Assembly (NCBI GenBank): GCA_964631375.1
Contig: CAZVYQ010000051.1
Span: forward strand, 1 to 16,521
Source: JAAYYM01 sp964631375
GTDB taxonomy: Bacteria; Bacillota; Clostridia; Lachnospirales; Lachnospiraceae
Reading direction: 5' to 3'
Length of the DNA: 16,521 nt
The position numbers and the translations under genes are program-made. Position 1 is the stretch's first letter. Every line of letters starts with the position of its first letter. The notes below the pieces were generated by a model. The model had not been told where the DNA came from. It searched no databases and was given only the letters and a program-made list of their open reading frames with translations. Shown here one piece after another: positions 1 through 7,558 of the stretch.

Positions 1-1
1 A

Positions 2-1324
2 CCGGCGATTATTAAACAACGTCTTCGCAATACCATTAATTTTCGTGAGACAGCTGCATTTGTAAATGCAGTCGAGCGTGATGAGTTGACAGGGATCTAC
101 AGTAAGGAGTTTTTCTATCGTAAGGCAGAATCGATTATCAGGGAGAATCCCGGGCAACAGTATGATATTGTTTGTGGAGACATAGAACGTTTTAAGTTAG
201 TAAACGAACTGTTTGGTGTCAAAATGGGTAATCAGCTTCTGCAAAACGTAGCACAGGCACTTCGTACACAAGTTAAGGATATCGGAATCTGTGGAAGGAT
301 TGGTTCGGATTTATTTGCTTGTTTGGTTCCGAGACAGGAAAACTATTCTAACGAGACGTTTTCTTTTATTGCTGATTCAATTGAAAGACTTCAGATTACC
401 ATTACGATTAATGTCAGTTATGGAATCTACAGAGTAGAGGATTCTACAATCCCGGTCAGCATTATGTGTGACAGAGCATTGATTGCATGCAATTCGATCA
501 AGGGTATCTATGATATTAATTTCGCTTATTATGATGATCAATTCATGAAAACGCTACGTGCAGAACAGATTATTATAGATAATATGAAAACGGCATTGTC
601 TGAGAGGCAGTTTATCGTATATTATCAGCCTAAATATGCCCTTTCAAATGAAAAGCCTGCAGGAGCGGAAGCGCTGGTTCGCTGGATTCATCCGGAACTT
701 GGATTTATGCCTCCAAATGATTTTATTCCATTGTTTGAAAGAAACGGGTTTATCACGGATCTGGATATCTATGTGTGGGATACTGTCTGTCGAGATATCA
801 GTGATTGGATCAAAGCGGGTCATGAGATGATACCGGTGTCGGTTAATGTCTCACGTGCTGATATTTACAATCCAAATCTGTCAAACATATTAACCGATAT
901 GCTGCATAAATATGATATCAAGCCGGAATTTCTCCATTTGGAGATTACAGAGACGGCTTATACAGAGAGTTCGACACAATTGATTAGTGTTGTTCATACC
1001 TTAAAGGAACTTGGTTTTATCATTGAAATGGATGATGTTGGATCAGGTTATTCTTCTCTGAATATGCTGTCAGAGATATCAATTGACATATTAAAGTTGG
1101 ATCGCGGCTTTATTGTGAATGAAACAACCAATGAAAAATCAAAGGGAATCTTGAGTTTTATTATGGGTCTGGCAAAATGGTTGAGACTTCCGGTTGTTGC
1201 AGAGGGAGTCGAAACAGCTGAACAGATTAATGCTCTGAAGATACTCGGATGTGAGTATGTTCAAGGGTATTATTATGCGAAACCGATGCCAAAGACTGAT
1301 TTTGAAAAACATGTATGGGGATAG
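2..1324 (+). CDS. c-di-GMP phosphodiesterase, (REC-)degenerate GGDEF-EAL protein, 5' partial
   Basis: The frame is open to the left edge, so the gene starts outside the window; the TTG at 86 is only the L of a DELTG motif that opens the GGDEF domain. The first visible residues (PAIIKQRLRNTI) resemble the end of a response-regulator receiver domain, so a REC-GGDEF-EAL architecture is inferred. Counting from nt 86, the GGDEF domain spans about residues 1-150, but its signature is GSDLF (302-316), so cyclase activity should be lost. The EAL domain (about 165-405) looks complete: EAL 195-197, N254, E286, D316-D317, K337, E373 and Q393 match the metal- and substrate-binding set. Expected reaction: hydrolysis of c-di-GMP to pGpG in the cytoplasm, perhaps controlled by phosphorylation. 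The VanW gene begins 12 nt downstream, pointing to one operon with the HPt and kinase genes. The receiver identity is the weakest part of the call. Confidence 0.9.
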   Translation, partial: PAIIKQRLRNTINFRETAAFVNAVERDELTGIYSKEFFYRKAESIIRENPGQQYDIVCGDIERFKLVNELFGVKMGNQLLQNVAQALRTQVKDIGICGRIGSDLFACLVPRQENYSNETFSFIADSIERLQITITINVSYGIYRVEDSTIPVSIMCDRALIACNSIKGIYDINFAYYDDQFMKTLRAEQIIIDNMKTALSERQFIVYYQPKYALSNEKPAGAEALVRWIHPELGFMPPNDFIPLFERNGFITDLDIYVWDTVCRDISDWIKAGHEMIPVSVNVSRADIYNPNLSNILTDMLHKYDIKPEFLHLEITETAYTESSTQLISVVHTLKELGFIIEMDDVGSGYSSLNMLSEISIDILKLDRGFIVNETTNEKSKGILSFIMGLAKWLRLPVVAEGVETAEQINALKILGCEYVQGYYYAKPMPKTDFEKHVWG

Positions 1325-1336
1325 GAGATTTGTGAT

Positions 1337-2389
1337 TTGAATAAAATAAGAAATATAACAAAGAAGTTTTTTTGTCTGATGATCATTTGTGCTCTCATGG
1401 GGATCGGCGTGGTTGAATCTGTAAAAGCAGCAGATATGGCAAGCATTGTATTAACCTATGGAGAAGCCTCTTATACAACAACCGTTTATGGACCGGAGAT
1501 TGCTAATATCAATTCAGGGATGACGGCAGCCACAACAACATGGATTACAGAAATATGTAATCATGTGTATTCTTCCACCTTTCAAACTGTAAAAATTAAT
1601 CAGGAGCTAGTGCAAACAGAAGTTTTGACAAGACTCAATAAAGGCGAGAGTCTGGTGTCATTGGATCTGAAGGATTATATTGTCGGTCAGGAGAAATCAA
1701 TGACCGCACAAACATCGGCCGCCGGAAATGCTGTGAATCCTGTCGCGGCAGCCTCTGGTGTTAGTACCGGAATGAATGCAGTGATAGCGGCAAATCTTAA
1801 TAAGATTGGGATTGATTCTAAGATCTCAGAATGTACAACAAAGTATGTCGTAGGTCAGGATCGTTCCAAGAATATTGCAGTGGCAGCCAGCAGACTCAAT
1901 GGAATGATTTTGCCGTCAGGCAGCGGGATATCGGTCAATACCGTCATTTTACCCAGAACCAAGGAAAATGGTTATGGTATGGGTAATGCAATTGTTGGCG
2001 ATGAGTTTATCAAAGTGGTAGGCGGCGGGATTTGTCAGGTATCTTCCACGCTCAATACTGCAGTTTTAAGAGCTGGAATTGTTCCATATGAACGACATAA
2101 TCATAGTCAGAATGTAAGCTATCTGGCAAGCGGATTGGATGCAACTATTTCGTCTGGGGCAATGGATTATCAATTTGTGAATACATTGCCATATCCGATT
2201 TATATAGAAGCGACAACAGAAGGTGGCATATTGAAGGTGGCTTTATATTCGAACAGTAAGGCCTTAAACGGAATCACTTATCAGACTGATGTTGTTGGTT
2301 CGAAAAAAAAGAATTCAACTTATATTGTTGGCAGTATCAACGGAATCGAGATTACAAGGGTAAAAGCATATTCCAGTAACTACAAATGA
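1337..2389 (+). CDS. Secreted VanW-domain protein
   Basis: The TTG start at 1337 is set by the ribosome binding site TAGGAGA just upstream (around 1322-1328) and no better start is seen. The 350-residue product begins with a basic stretch and a hydrophobic core (residues 11-26) ending at an Ala-Ala near 31-32, a typical signal peptide. The VanW domain lies at about 165-305, with the hallmark segment GGGICQVSSTLNTAVL (229-244), then ERHNHS (252-257) and a GLDAT...G...DYQF region. About 130 residues between signal and domain are unassigned and rich in Ala, Thr and Ser. VanW domains are named after an accessory gene of vancomycin-resistance clusters; their biochemical role is not established, and nothing here suggests resistance. 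Its position between c-di-GMP and phosphorelay genes (12 nt and 23 nt gaps) suggests a surface output or partner of that system, which is inference. Confidence 0.88.
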   Translation: MNKIRNITKKFFCLMIICALMGIGVVESVKAADMASIVLTYGEASYTTTVYGPEIANINSGMTAATTTWITEICNHVYSSTFQTVKINQELVQTEVLTRLNKGESLVSLDLKDYIVGQEKSMTAQTSAAGNAVNPVAAASGVSTGMNAVIAANLNKIGIDSKISECTTKYVVGQDRSKNIAVAASRLNGMILPSGSGISVNTVILPRTKENGYGMGNAIVGDEFIKVVGGGICQVSSTLNTAVLRAGIVPYERHNHSQNVSYLASGLDATISSGAMDYQFVNTLPYPIYIEATTEGGILKVALYSNSKALNGITYQTDVVGSKKKNSTYIVGSINGIEITRVKAYSSNYK

Positions 2390-2412
2390 TGTTATATTAT
2401 TGGAGGGATGAG

Positions 2413-2772
2413 ATGAAAGAGGAACTACAGACCGCATTGTTGAATTGCGAAACCGATATCCAAAACTCGATACAGAGATTTTATGGAAATGAAGATATCT
2501 ATCTTTCCTATATAGAATCATTTATTGCAGAACCTACAATGGAGAAGCTGGGAAAGGCAATTGAGGATCATGAATGGGAGGATGCATTCGTAACAGCCCA
2601 TGCTTTGAAGGGACTGGCTGGAAATCTTGGGTTTATACCACTGTATCACACGGTTGGAGAGCTTGTCGTACAGCTGCGTGCCGGAAAGTATGGTCTTGTG
2701 AGACAGTTATATGATCAGACAATGATATGCTATGATGAATTGGTGAAAGCAATACAAGAAGGATTAAAATGA
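2413..2772 (+). CDS. HPt-domain histidine phosphotransfer protein
   Basis: A 119-residue, single-domain protein. The motif AHALKGLAGNLG contains the phospho-accepting His (His63 from this start), in the usual HPt context of a helix that relays phosphate between receiver domains. Start choice: ATG 2413 has GGAGGG at 2402-2407 with a 5-nt spacer. A longer form from ATG 2386 would overlap the VanW stop as ATGA but has no ribosome binding site. It sits 23 nt after the VanW gene and 29 nt before the hybrid kinase gene. Since that kinase carries a C-terminal receiver and the first gene probably carries another, this protein is the natural intermediate in a kinase-receiver-HPt-receiver relay. The domain call is firm; the partners are inferred from gene order. 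Confidence 0.88.
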   Translation: MKEELQTALLNCETDIQNSIQRFYGNEDIYLSYIESFIAEPTMEKLGKAIEDHEWEDAFVTAHALKGLAGNLGFIPLYHTVGELVVQLRAGKYGLVRQLYDQTMICYDELVKAIQEGLK

Positions 2773-2801
2773 CAAATGACAATATGAAAGGAGAATGAAC
2801 G

Positions 2802-5800
2802 ATGTCAGATGAGACAACTACAAAGGATGACAAAGAGCATTATATAGTTGGTATTGGAGCTTCGGCGGGTGGATTGGAGGCCTTACAGAAGTTTTTATCA
2901 GCATTGCCTTCCAATACAGGATTTCCATATATCGTAATCCAACATCTGTCTCCTGATTATAAGAGTCTGATGGGAGAGATTCTGTCAAAGTATACAGATA
3001 TGCCGGTGGAACAGGTTGAGGATGGTATGAAGGTTGAGCCAGATCATATCTATGTGATCCAGCCGGGAAAAAATATCCGCATTTCAAAAGGAGTCATACT
3101 TCTCAGTTCACAGAAGGAGAAGGAACTGAATCTTCCCATTGATATGTTTTTCCGTTCTCTGGCAGAGGAAGCAGGAACACATGCGATTGCAGTCATATTG
3201 TCAGGTACCGGCTCTGATGGTACCAACGGAATCAAGACGATCAAGGAATACGATGGTATGATCATCGTACAGGAGCCGGAAAGTGCAAAATTTGACGGTA
3301 TGCCAAGAAGCGCCATCAGAACAGGACTGGTTGATGTACAGCTTACTCCGGAAGAAATCGCATTGGAGCTGCAGCATATTTCCAATACGACACACAGTGG
3401 AACACAGCCGCTCAAGACAGAACGACAGATAGATGACGAACTGATGAAGAGAATCTATACGATTCTGAAAAAAATCAGTAATGTTAATTTTACACATTAT
3501 AAGCAAAATACAATCCTGAGAAGGATAGAACGTCGTATGATGCTGACACACAAGGAAACATTACGTAACTATGTGGATTACCTGTATGACTGTACAGATG
3601 AGGTCAAAACACTTTCAAAAGAGATATTAATTGGTGTCACAAGTTTTTTCAGAGACCCTGATTTCTTTCAGAGCCTGAAGGACAAAGCGATTCAGAATAT
3701 CGTACTTCATAGTTCGATTGAAGAGCCGATACGTGTATGGGTAGCGGGCTGTTCTACCGGTGAGGAAGCGTATTCCATGGCGATTCTGTTTTGCGAGGTT
3801 ATGGAGACCTTGAAGGTAAAACGAGAGGTTAAGATATTTGCAACGGATCTGGACGTCGAAGCAGTTACATTTGCCGGGAAGGGTGTTTATAGTGAGAACA
3901 TCATTGATTCGGTATCCACAAATCGTTTGAGTCGTTACTTTACACGACAGAATAATTCCTATGTGATTAATCGCGATATCAGAAAGATGATCATATTTTC
4001 ACCACATAATGTATTTCAGGATCCCCCGTTTGGAAGATTGGATCTGATTTCCTGCAGAAATATGCTGATCTACTTTCAGCCGGTGCTGCAAAATGATCTG
4101 TTTGCGATATTCCATACATCCCTGAAGGATGGAGGGTACCTGTTCCTCGGAAAATCAGAGGCGATCGGTCTGTATACGGAAGCGTATCCCGTCGTTGATG
4201 CTGTGGCAAAGATCTTTTCACATTGTCTGGATGTTAAGATTGCCAATGCAAAAGCGATTCCGTTTTTACAAAATGGACTGATGGATGAGGACTTTTCGAA
4301 TGATACCGATGTAAACAGGCATTATCGAGATTCGGATGATGAAGGCTTTGGTGAAAGAGACACCATTGATACAAAGCTGTTAGAGCGTTTTATGCCGGCA
4401 TGCCTGATTGTAAATGATAAGAATGAATTGATTCACACCTATGGAGAAAACAGCAATTATGTACATTTTTCCATTGGGAAGGTCAGCAATGGATTATATG
4501 ATGTCCTGACAGAAGCATTGAAGATTCCGGTATCAACATTGTTGAAGGAAGCCAGAGAGAAGCAGCAGATGGTTCAGTACAAGGATATTTGTTTTGTCGG
4601 AGAACGTGAAGAGACGATTATTAATCTGACAGCAATGCCGATCGGCAGGAAGGAATTAACTCCGGAGAATTATTATGCATTGATTTTTGCTGATACGAAA
4701 CAGCGTGGAGAGATGGCTGAGGCGGTTCCCTACGAGATTGACAGAGTTGCTTCGCAGAGAATTACTGATTTGGAACAGGATCTCTCTGATGTACAGGATA
4801 AGCTGAACAGAAGTGTCACGGAGCAGGAATGCGTTAATGAAGAGCTACAGGCGGCCAATGAAGAATTACTGACTGCAAATGAAGAACTGCAGAGTTCCAA
4901 TGAAGAGCTGCAGTCCGTCAATGAAGAACTATATACGGTCAATACAGAATATCAGTTAAAACTGACAGAACTTGCAGATATGAATGATGATATTGCAAAC
5001 TTCCTATCATCGACATTGATCGGTATGATTTTTGTGGATAATAAACTGAGTATTCGAAGATATACGGATTATGTGGCATCGGAATTTAGTGTTATGGATC
5101 ACGATATCGGACGATCTCTGAAATTTATATCCTATCATTTTCCGACAGTTGATATTTCAGAAATCTGTGACAATGTACTAAAGACATTGGTTCCCGACGA
5201 GAGAGAAGTGACCACCGGGAAAAATAAGGTGTTCTTTATGCGTGTTGCTCCTTACAGGACAACTGAAAATAAAATATTAGGTTGTGTGATTACGCTAGTT
5301 GATGTTACTACACAAAAACAGGGTCAGGAAAAACTGGAGAGTGCTGAGCAGAAACTGAACATAGCACAACAGGCAAGTAATGCCAAAAGTGACTTCCTGT
5401 CTAAGATCGCACATGAGATTAAGACTCCGATGAACGAATTAACAGGAGTGGCAGAAAAGGCAAGAAGTCAGATGGAGGATCAGGAAGCTCTTAAAAAGAA
5501 TCTGTCTGAGATGACTGAGACCATACAGTATATGAATTCCATTGTTGCTGATATATTGCAAATGACAAAAACGGATCAGTTTAATACTGATATCAGAAAT
5601 GAACCGTTTTCGATGGAGGAACTGATCCGCAAGGTGGAGAGAATTATATCACCCAGTATACAGACGGCCGGTCTTCATTTTGAAATCGAAATGCCTGAGC
5701 GGTTTGAATCGAAGTTCATAGGAAGCCAAAGCAGACTGCAGCAGATTTTGTTGAATTTCCTGACGAATGCCGTGAAGTATACTCCGAAAGACGGTTATGT

Positions 5801-6527
5801 CAAACTCAAGGTGGAGGATGAAGCAACTGTGAATCATAATGCTTCCATTTGCTTTACTGTTTCCGATACCGGGATAGGAATCAGTGAGGAATTTATTCCT
5901 TTTATTTTCAAGCCATTTGCGAGAGAAAAGAAGGGAGATTCTAACGATAGTGGCAGTATGGGGCTGGGACTTTCCATTGCAAACAATCTGGTCAAGCTTA
6001 TGAATGGCGATGTTCAGGTTGAGAGTGAGGTGAATAAAGGAACTGTCTTTAAAATCCATGTATTTTTGGAAAGATATCTTAGTGATAACAAGCAGAATGA
6101 GAACGATGAAGATCACGAGGAAACCGGCGATTATCAATTATCAGGCTGCAATGCTCTGATCGTAGATGATAATGAAATGAATCGTAAGATATTAGGCTCT
6201 TTGGTTGCCTACGAGGGTATGACTTATACAGAGGCCGAGGGCGGCGAAGAGGCAGTTTCGATTTATTTAGATTATCCGGAGGGAACATTTGACTGTATTT
6301 TGATGGATATCAGGATGCCTAAAGTCGATGGTATTATGGCATCAGAGAGAATCCGCGAATCAGGACGTGCAGATGCACATACGATACCAATCATAGGGGT
6401 ATCAGCAAATGGATTTCAGGAGGATATGGATAAGGCAAGAAAGGTTGGAATGGACTGTTATCTAACCAAGCCGATCGATAATGATAAGCTGTTTACAACC
6501 ATCAGTGATCTGATTGGGAGAAAGTAA
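2802..6527 (+). CDS. CheB-CheR-PAS-histidine kinase-receiver fusion protein
   Basis: Start ATG 2802 follows AAAGGAG (2787-2793). Domains in the 1241-residue product: CheB methylesterase about 13-190, with the catalytic triad Ser21 (GASAGG), His48 (QHLS) and Asp139 (GSDGTNG); CheR methyltransferase about 210-470, with the SAM-binding segment WVAGCSTGEEA and CRNMLIYF (418-425); an unassigned, possibly PAS-like stretch 525-635; a coiled coil 650-730 with five NEEL heptads; a PAS domain about 733-835; HisKA with phospho-His871 (AHEIKTP); HATPase with N989, DTGIGI (1022-1027) and GLGLS; and a receiver 1115-1240 with Asp1169, an acidic pair at 1122-1123 and Lys1223. There is no transmembrane segment, so it is cytoplasmic. 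The CheB part lacks its usual own receiver and no chemoreceptor gene is in view, so its methylation target is unknown. CheB-CheR-PAS fusions with kinase modules are a known architecture; joining them to this HPt is inference. Confidence 0.93.
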   Translation: MSDETTTKDDKEHYIVGIGASAGGLEALQKFLSALPSNTGFPYIVIQHLSPDYKSLMGEILSKYTDMPVEQVEDGMKVEPDHIYVIQPGKNIRISKGVILLSSQKEKELNLPIDMFFRSLAEEAGTHAIAVILSGTGSDGTNGIKTIKEYDGMIIVQEPESAKFDGMPRSAIRTGLVDVQLTPEEIALELQHISNTTHSGTQPLKTERQIDDELMKRIYTILKKISNVNFTHYKQNTILRRIERRMMLTHKETLRNYVDYLYDCTDEVKTLSKEILIGVTSFFRDPDFFQSLKDKAIQNIVLHSSIEEPIRVWVAGCSTGEEAYSMAILFCEVMETLKVKREVKIFATDLDVEAVTFAGKGVYSENIIDSVSTNRLSRYFTRQNNSYVINRDIRKMIIFSPHNVFQDPPFGRLDLISCRNMLIYFQPVLQNDLFAIFHTSLKDGGYLFLGKSEAIGLYTEAYPVVDAVAKIFSHCLDVKIANAKAIPFLQNGLMDEDFSNDTDVNRHYRDSDDEGFGERDTIDTKLLERFMPACLIVNDKNELIHTYGENSNYVHFSIGKVSNGLYDVLTEALKIPVSTLLKEAREKQQMVQYKDICFVGEREETIINLTAMPIGRKELTPENYYALIFADTKQRGEMAEAVPYEIDRVASQRITDLEQDLSDVQDKLNRSVTEQECVNEELQAANEELLTANEELQSSNEELQSVNEELYTVNTEYQLKLTELADMNDDIANFLSSTLIGMIFVDNKLSIRRYTDYVASEFSVMDHDIGRSLKFISYHFPTVDISEICDNVLKTLVPDEREVTTGKNKVFFMRVAPYRTTENKILGCVITLVDVTTQKQGQEKLESAEQKLNIAQQASNAKSDFLSKIAHEIKTPMNELTGVAEKARSQMEDQEALKKNLSEMTETIQYMNSIVADILQMTKTDQFNTDIRNEPFSMEELIRKVERIISPSIQTAGLHFEIEMPERFESKFIGSQSRLQQILLNFLTNAVKYTPKDGYVKLKVEDEATVNHNASICFTVSDTGIGISEEFIPFIFKPFAREKKGDSNDSGSMGLGLSIANNLVKLMNGDVQVESEVNKGTVFKIHVFLERYLSDNKQNENDEDHEETGDYQLSGCNALIVDDNEMNRKILGSLVAYEGMTYTEAEGGEEAVSIYLDYPEGTFDCILMDIRMPKVDGIMASERIRESGRADAHTIPIIGVSANGFQEDMDKARKVGMDCYLTKPIDNDKLFTTISDLIGRK
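4836..4940 (+). repeat. Five 21-bp tandem repeats encoding NEEL heptads
   Basis: Five consecutive degenerate 21-bp units each encode a heptad starting NEEL (asparagines at residues 679, 686, 693, 700 and 707 of the fusion protein). They form the parallel coiled coil between the CheR part and the PAS domain. This Asn-Glu-Glu-Leu heptad run is typical of CheB-CheR-PAS fusions, so it is a structural repeat kept by protein selection rather than a mobile or CRISPR repeat. Confidence 0.85.
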
Positions 6528-6532
6528 GTCAC

Positions 6533-6561
6533 TTGAAAAAAAACAGAATACGATGTAGAAT
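6533..6561 (+). promoter_or_regulatory. Probable sigma-A promoter of rnpB
   Basis: TTGAAA at 6533-6538 and TAGAAT at 6556-6561 are separated by 17 nt; each hexamer matches the vegetative consensus at five of six positions. The predicted transcription start, near 6568, lies about 4 nt before the first base of the RNase P RNA P1 helix. It starts 6 nt after the stop of the large kinase gene, and no terminator hairpin is visible in between. Confidence 0.7.
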
Positions 6562-6571
6562 GTATCATTAT

Positions 6572-6959
6572 GTAAGTAAGACGGGTAATCGCGCTCCCTG
6601 GTACCGAAAGGTCAGGAGTGAGGAAAGTCCGGGCTTCGCAGGGCAGGATGCCGGATAACGTCCGGTGGAGGTGACTCCAAGGATAGTGCAACAGAAATGT
6701 ACCGCCATGTTATACGTTTCCTTTGGAAATGTATGATGAGGTAAGGGTGGAAGGGCAGTGTAAGAGACTACCGCCTGTACGGTGACGAACAGGGCATATG
6801 TAAACCCCATCCGAAGCAAGACCGAATAGAAAGCGATACGGCTGCCCGCCGTGCTTTCAGGTGGGTTGCTAGAGACTGTTGGCAACAGCAGTACTAGATA
6901 GATGATTACCGCCATATGCATTGCATATGGAACATAACCCGGCTTACAGTCTTGCTTAC
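6572..6959 (+). ncRNA. rnpB: RNase P RNA (class A)
   Basis: The catalytic RNA of RNase P, which trims the 5' leader from tRNA precursors. The conserved blocks are present in order: GAGGAAAGTCCGGGC (5' strand of P4), AGGATGCCGGATAACG, GGAGGTGACTCC, AGTGCAACAGAAA, GGTGACGAACAGGGC, CCGAAGCAAGACCGAATAG, GTTGCTAGAG, TAGATAGATGATTACC and ACCCGGCTTACAG (3' strand of P4). The ends are set by helix P1: GTAAGTAAGAC (6572-6582) pairs with GTCTTGCTTAC (6949-6959) with one G-U pair. The arrangement is class A (ancestral type), not the Bacillus class B. A P12-like hairpin lies near 6715-6737 and an 8-bp hairpin, possibly P19, at 6912-6930. The L15 region folds as ACGGC-TGCCC-GCCGT and has no obvious exposed GGU. 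The J18/4 segment reads ACATAA where ACAGAA is usual. No U-rich terminator follows. Confidence 0.96.
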
Positions 6960-6986
6960 AAAAATGAATGATATTGGAGTGTATAT

Positions 6987-7520
6987 ATGCACATAATCAA
7001 GCATTTTATCACAATTACACGGCATCGTAGGCTGGTTAGACAAGGCTGCTTCCGAGTGGGTCTGTATTGGAGAGGGTTGACTCATGATTTGAGTAAATAT
7101 TCTCCTACTGAATTTTGGACAGGAGCAAAATATTACCAAGGATATCGTTCACCCAACAATGCAGAACGCGAAACAAAGGGCTTCTCTGAAGCGTGGCTGC
7201 ACCATAAGGGTCGCAATAAGCATCATTATGAATACTGGATGGACTACAGTGCTACCGGAACCAAAGGATTTGTGCCTGCGAAGATGCCCAAAAGGTATAT
7301 CATCGAAATGTTTATGGATCGTGTTGCAGCGTGCAAGAATTATAACGGCAAGAGCTATACTCAATCAGATCCGTATCAGTATTACCAAAAGGGCAAGGAG
7401 CACATCATTATGGAGAAGCAATCCAAGGCTTTGTTAGAAAAGCTGTTGATGATGTTAAAGGATCAGGGAGAGGATGTTACCTATGCGTATATCAGAACTC
7501 AGATTTTGAATAAACGGTAA
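6987..7520 (+). CDS. DUF5662 family protein
   Basis: A 177-residue cytoplasmic protein with GGAG at 6976-6979, 7 nt before the ATG. It contains the conserved segment LTHDLSKYSPTEFW (31-44; His33-Asp34) and WLHHKGRNKHHYEYW (70-84; His72, His73, His79, His80), which characterise the DUF5662 family common in Firmicutes and phages. The His/Asp clusters look like a metal-binding site reminiscent of HD-type hydrolases, but no reaction is established and I do not assign one. The tail (140-177) is charged and probably helical. The gene begins only 27 nt after rnpB, without terminator or room for a normal separate promoter, so transcription by read-through from rnpB, or from a promoter inside rnpB, is likely. 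Confidence 0.85.
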   Translation: MHIIKHFITITRHRRLVRQGCFRVGLYWRGLTHDLSKYSPTEFWTGAKYYQGYRSPNNAERETKGFSEAWLHHKGRNKHHYEYWMDYSATGTKGFVPAKMPKRYIIEMFMDRVAACKNYNGKSYTQSDPYQYYQKGKEHIIMEKQSKALLEKLLMMLKDQGEDVTYAYIRTQILNKR

Positions 7521-7523
7521 TGA

Positions 7524-7558
7524 ATGACCGTGTGGTATCAGTAATTCCACACGGTCAT
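7524..7558. terminator. Bidirectional hairpin between convergent genes
   Basis: A perfect 12-bp inverted repeat, ATGACCGTGTGG (7524-7535) and CCACACGGTCAT (7547-7558), with an 11-nt loop lies between the DUF5662 gene and the convergent amidase gene. Its right arm and loop are inside the amidase coding region, where they encode the C-terminal MTVWNY and stop. Neither side has a long T tract, so termination strength is uncertain. Confidence 0.6.

Noticed and set aside
1337..2389. Vancomycin-resistance locus suggested by VanW
   Set aside because: No VanA/B ligase, VanH, VanX or VanRS-type pair is present; VanW domains are widespread outside resistance clusters.
4836..4940. Tandem repeat as a CRISPR or satellite candidate
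   Set aside because: The units are contiguous, in frame and encode coiled-coil heptads known from this protein class; there are no spacers.
5649..6137. 162-codon open frame on the minus strand
   Set aside because: It lies wholly opposite the kinase and receiver domains of the fusion gene, has no recognisable motif or ribosome binding site, and is a by-product of that gene's codon use.
6912..6930. Palindrome CCATATGCATTGCATATGG as an operator or terminator
   Set aside because: It is an internal helix of RNase P RNA (probably P19), between conserved TAGATAGATGATTACC and ACCCGGCTTACAG blocks, with no T tract.
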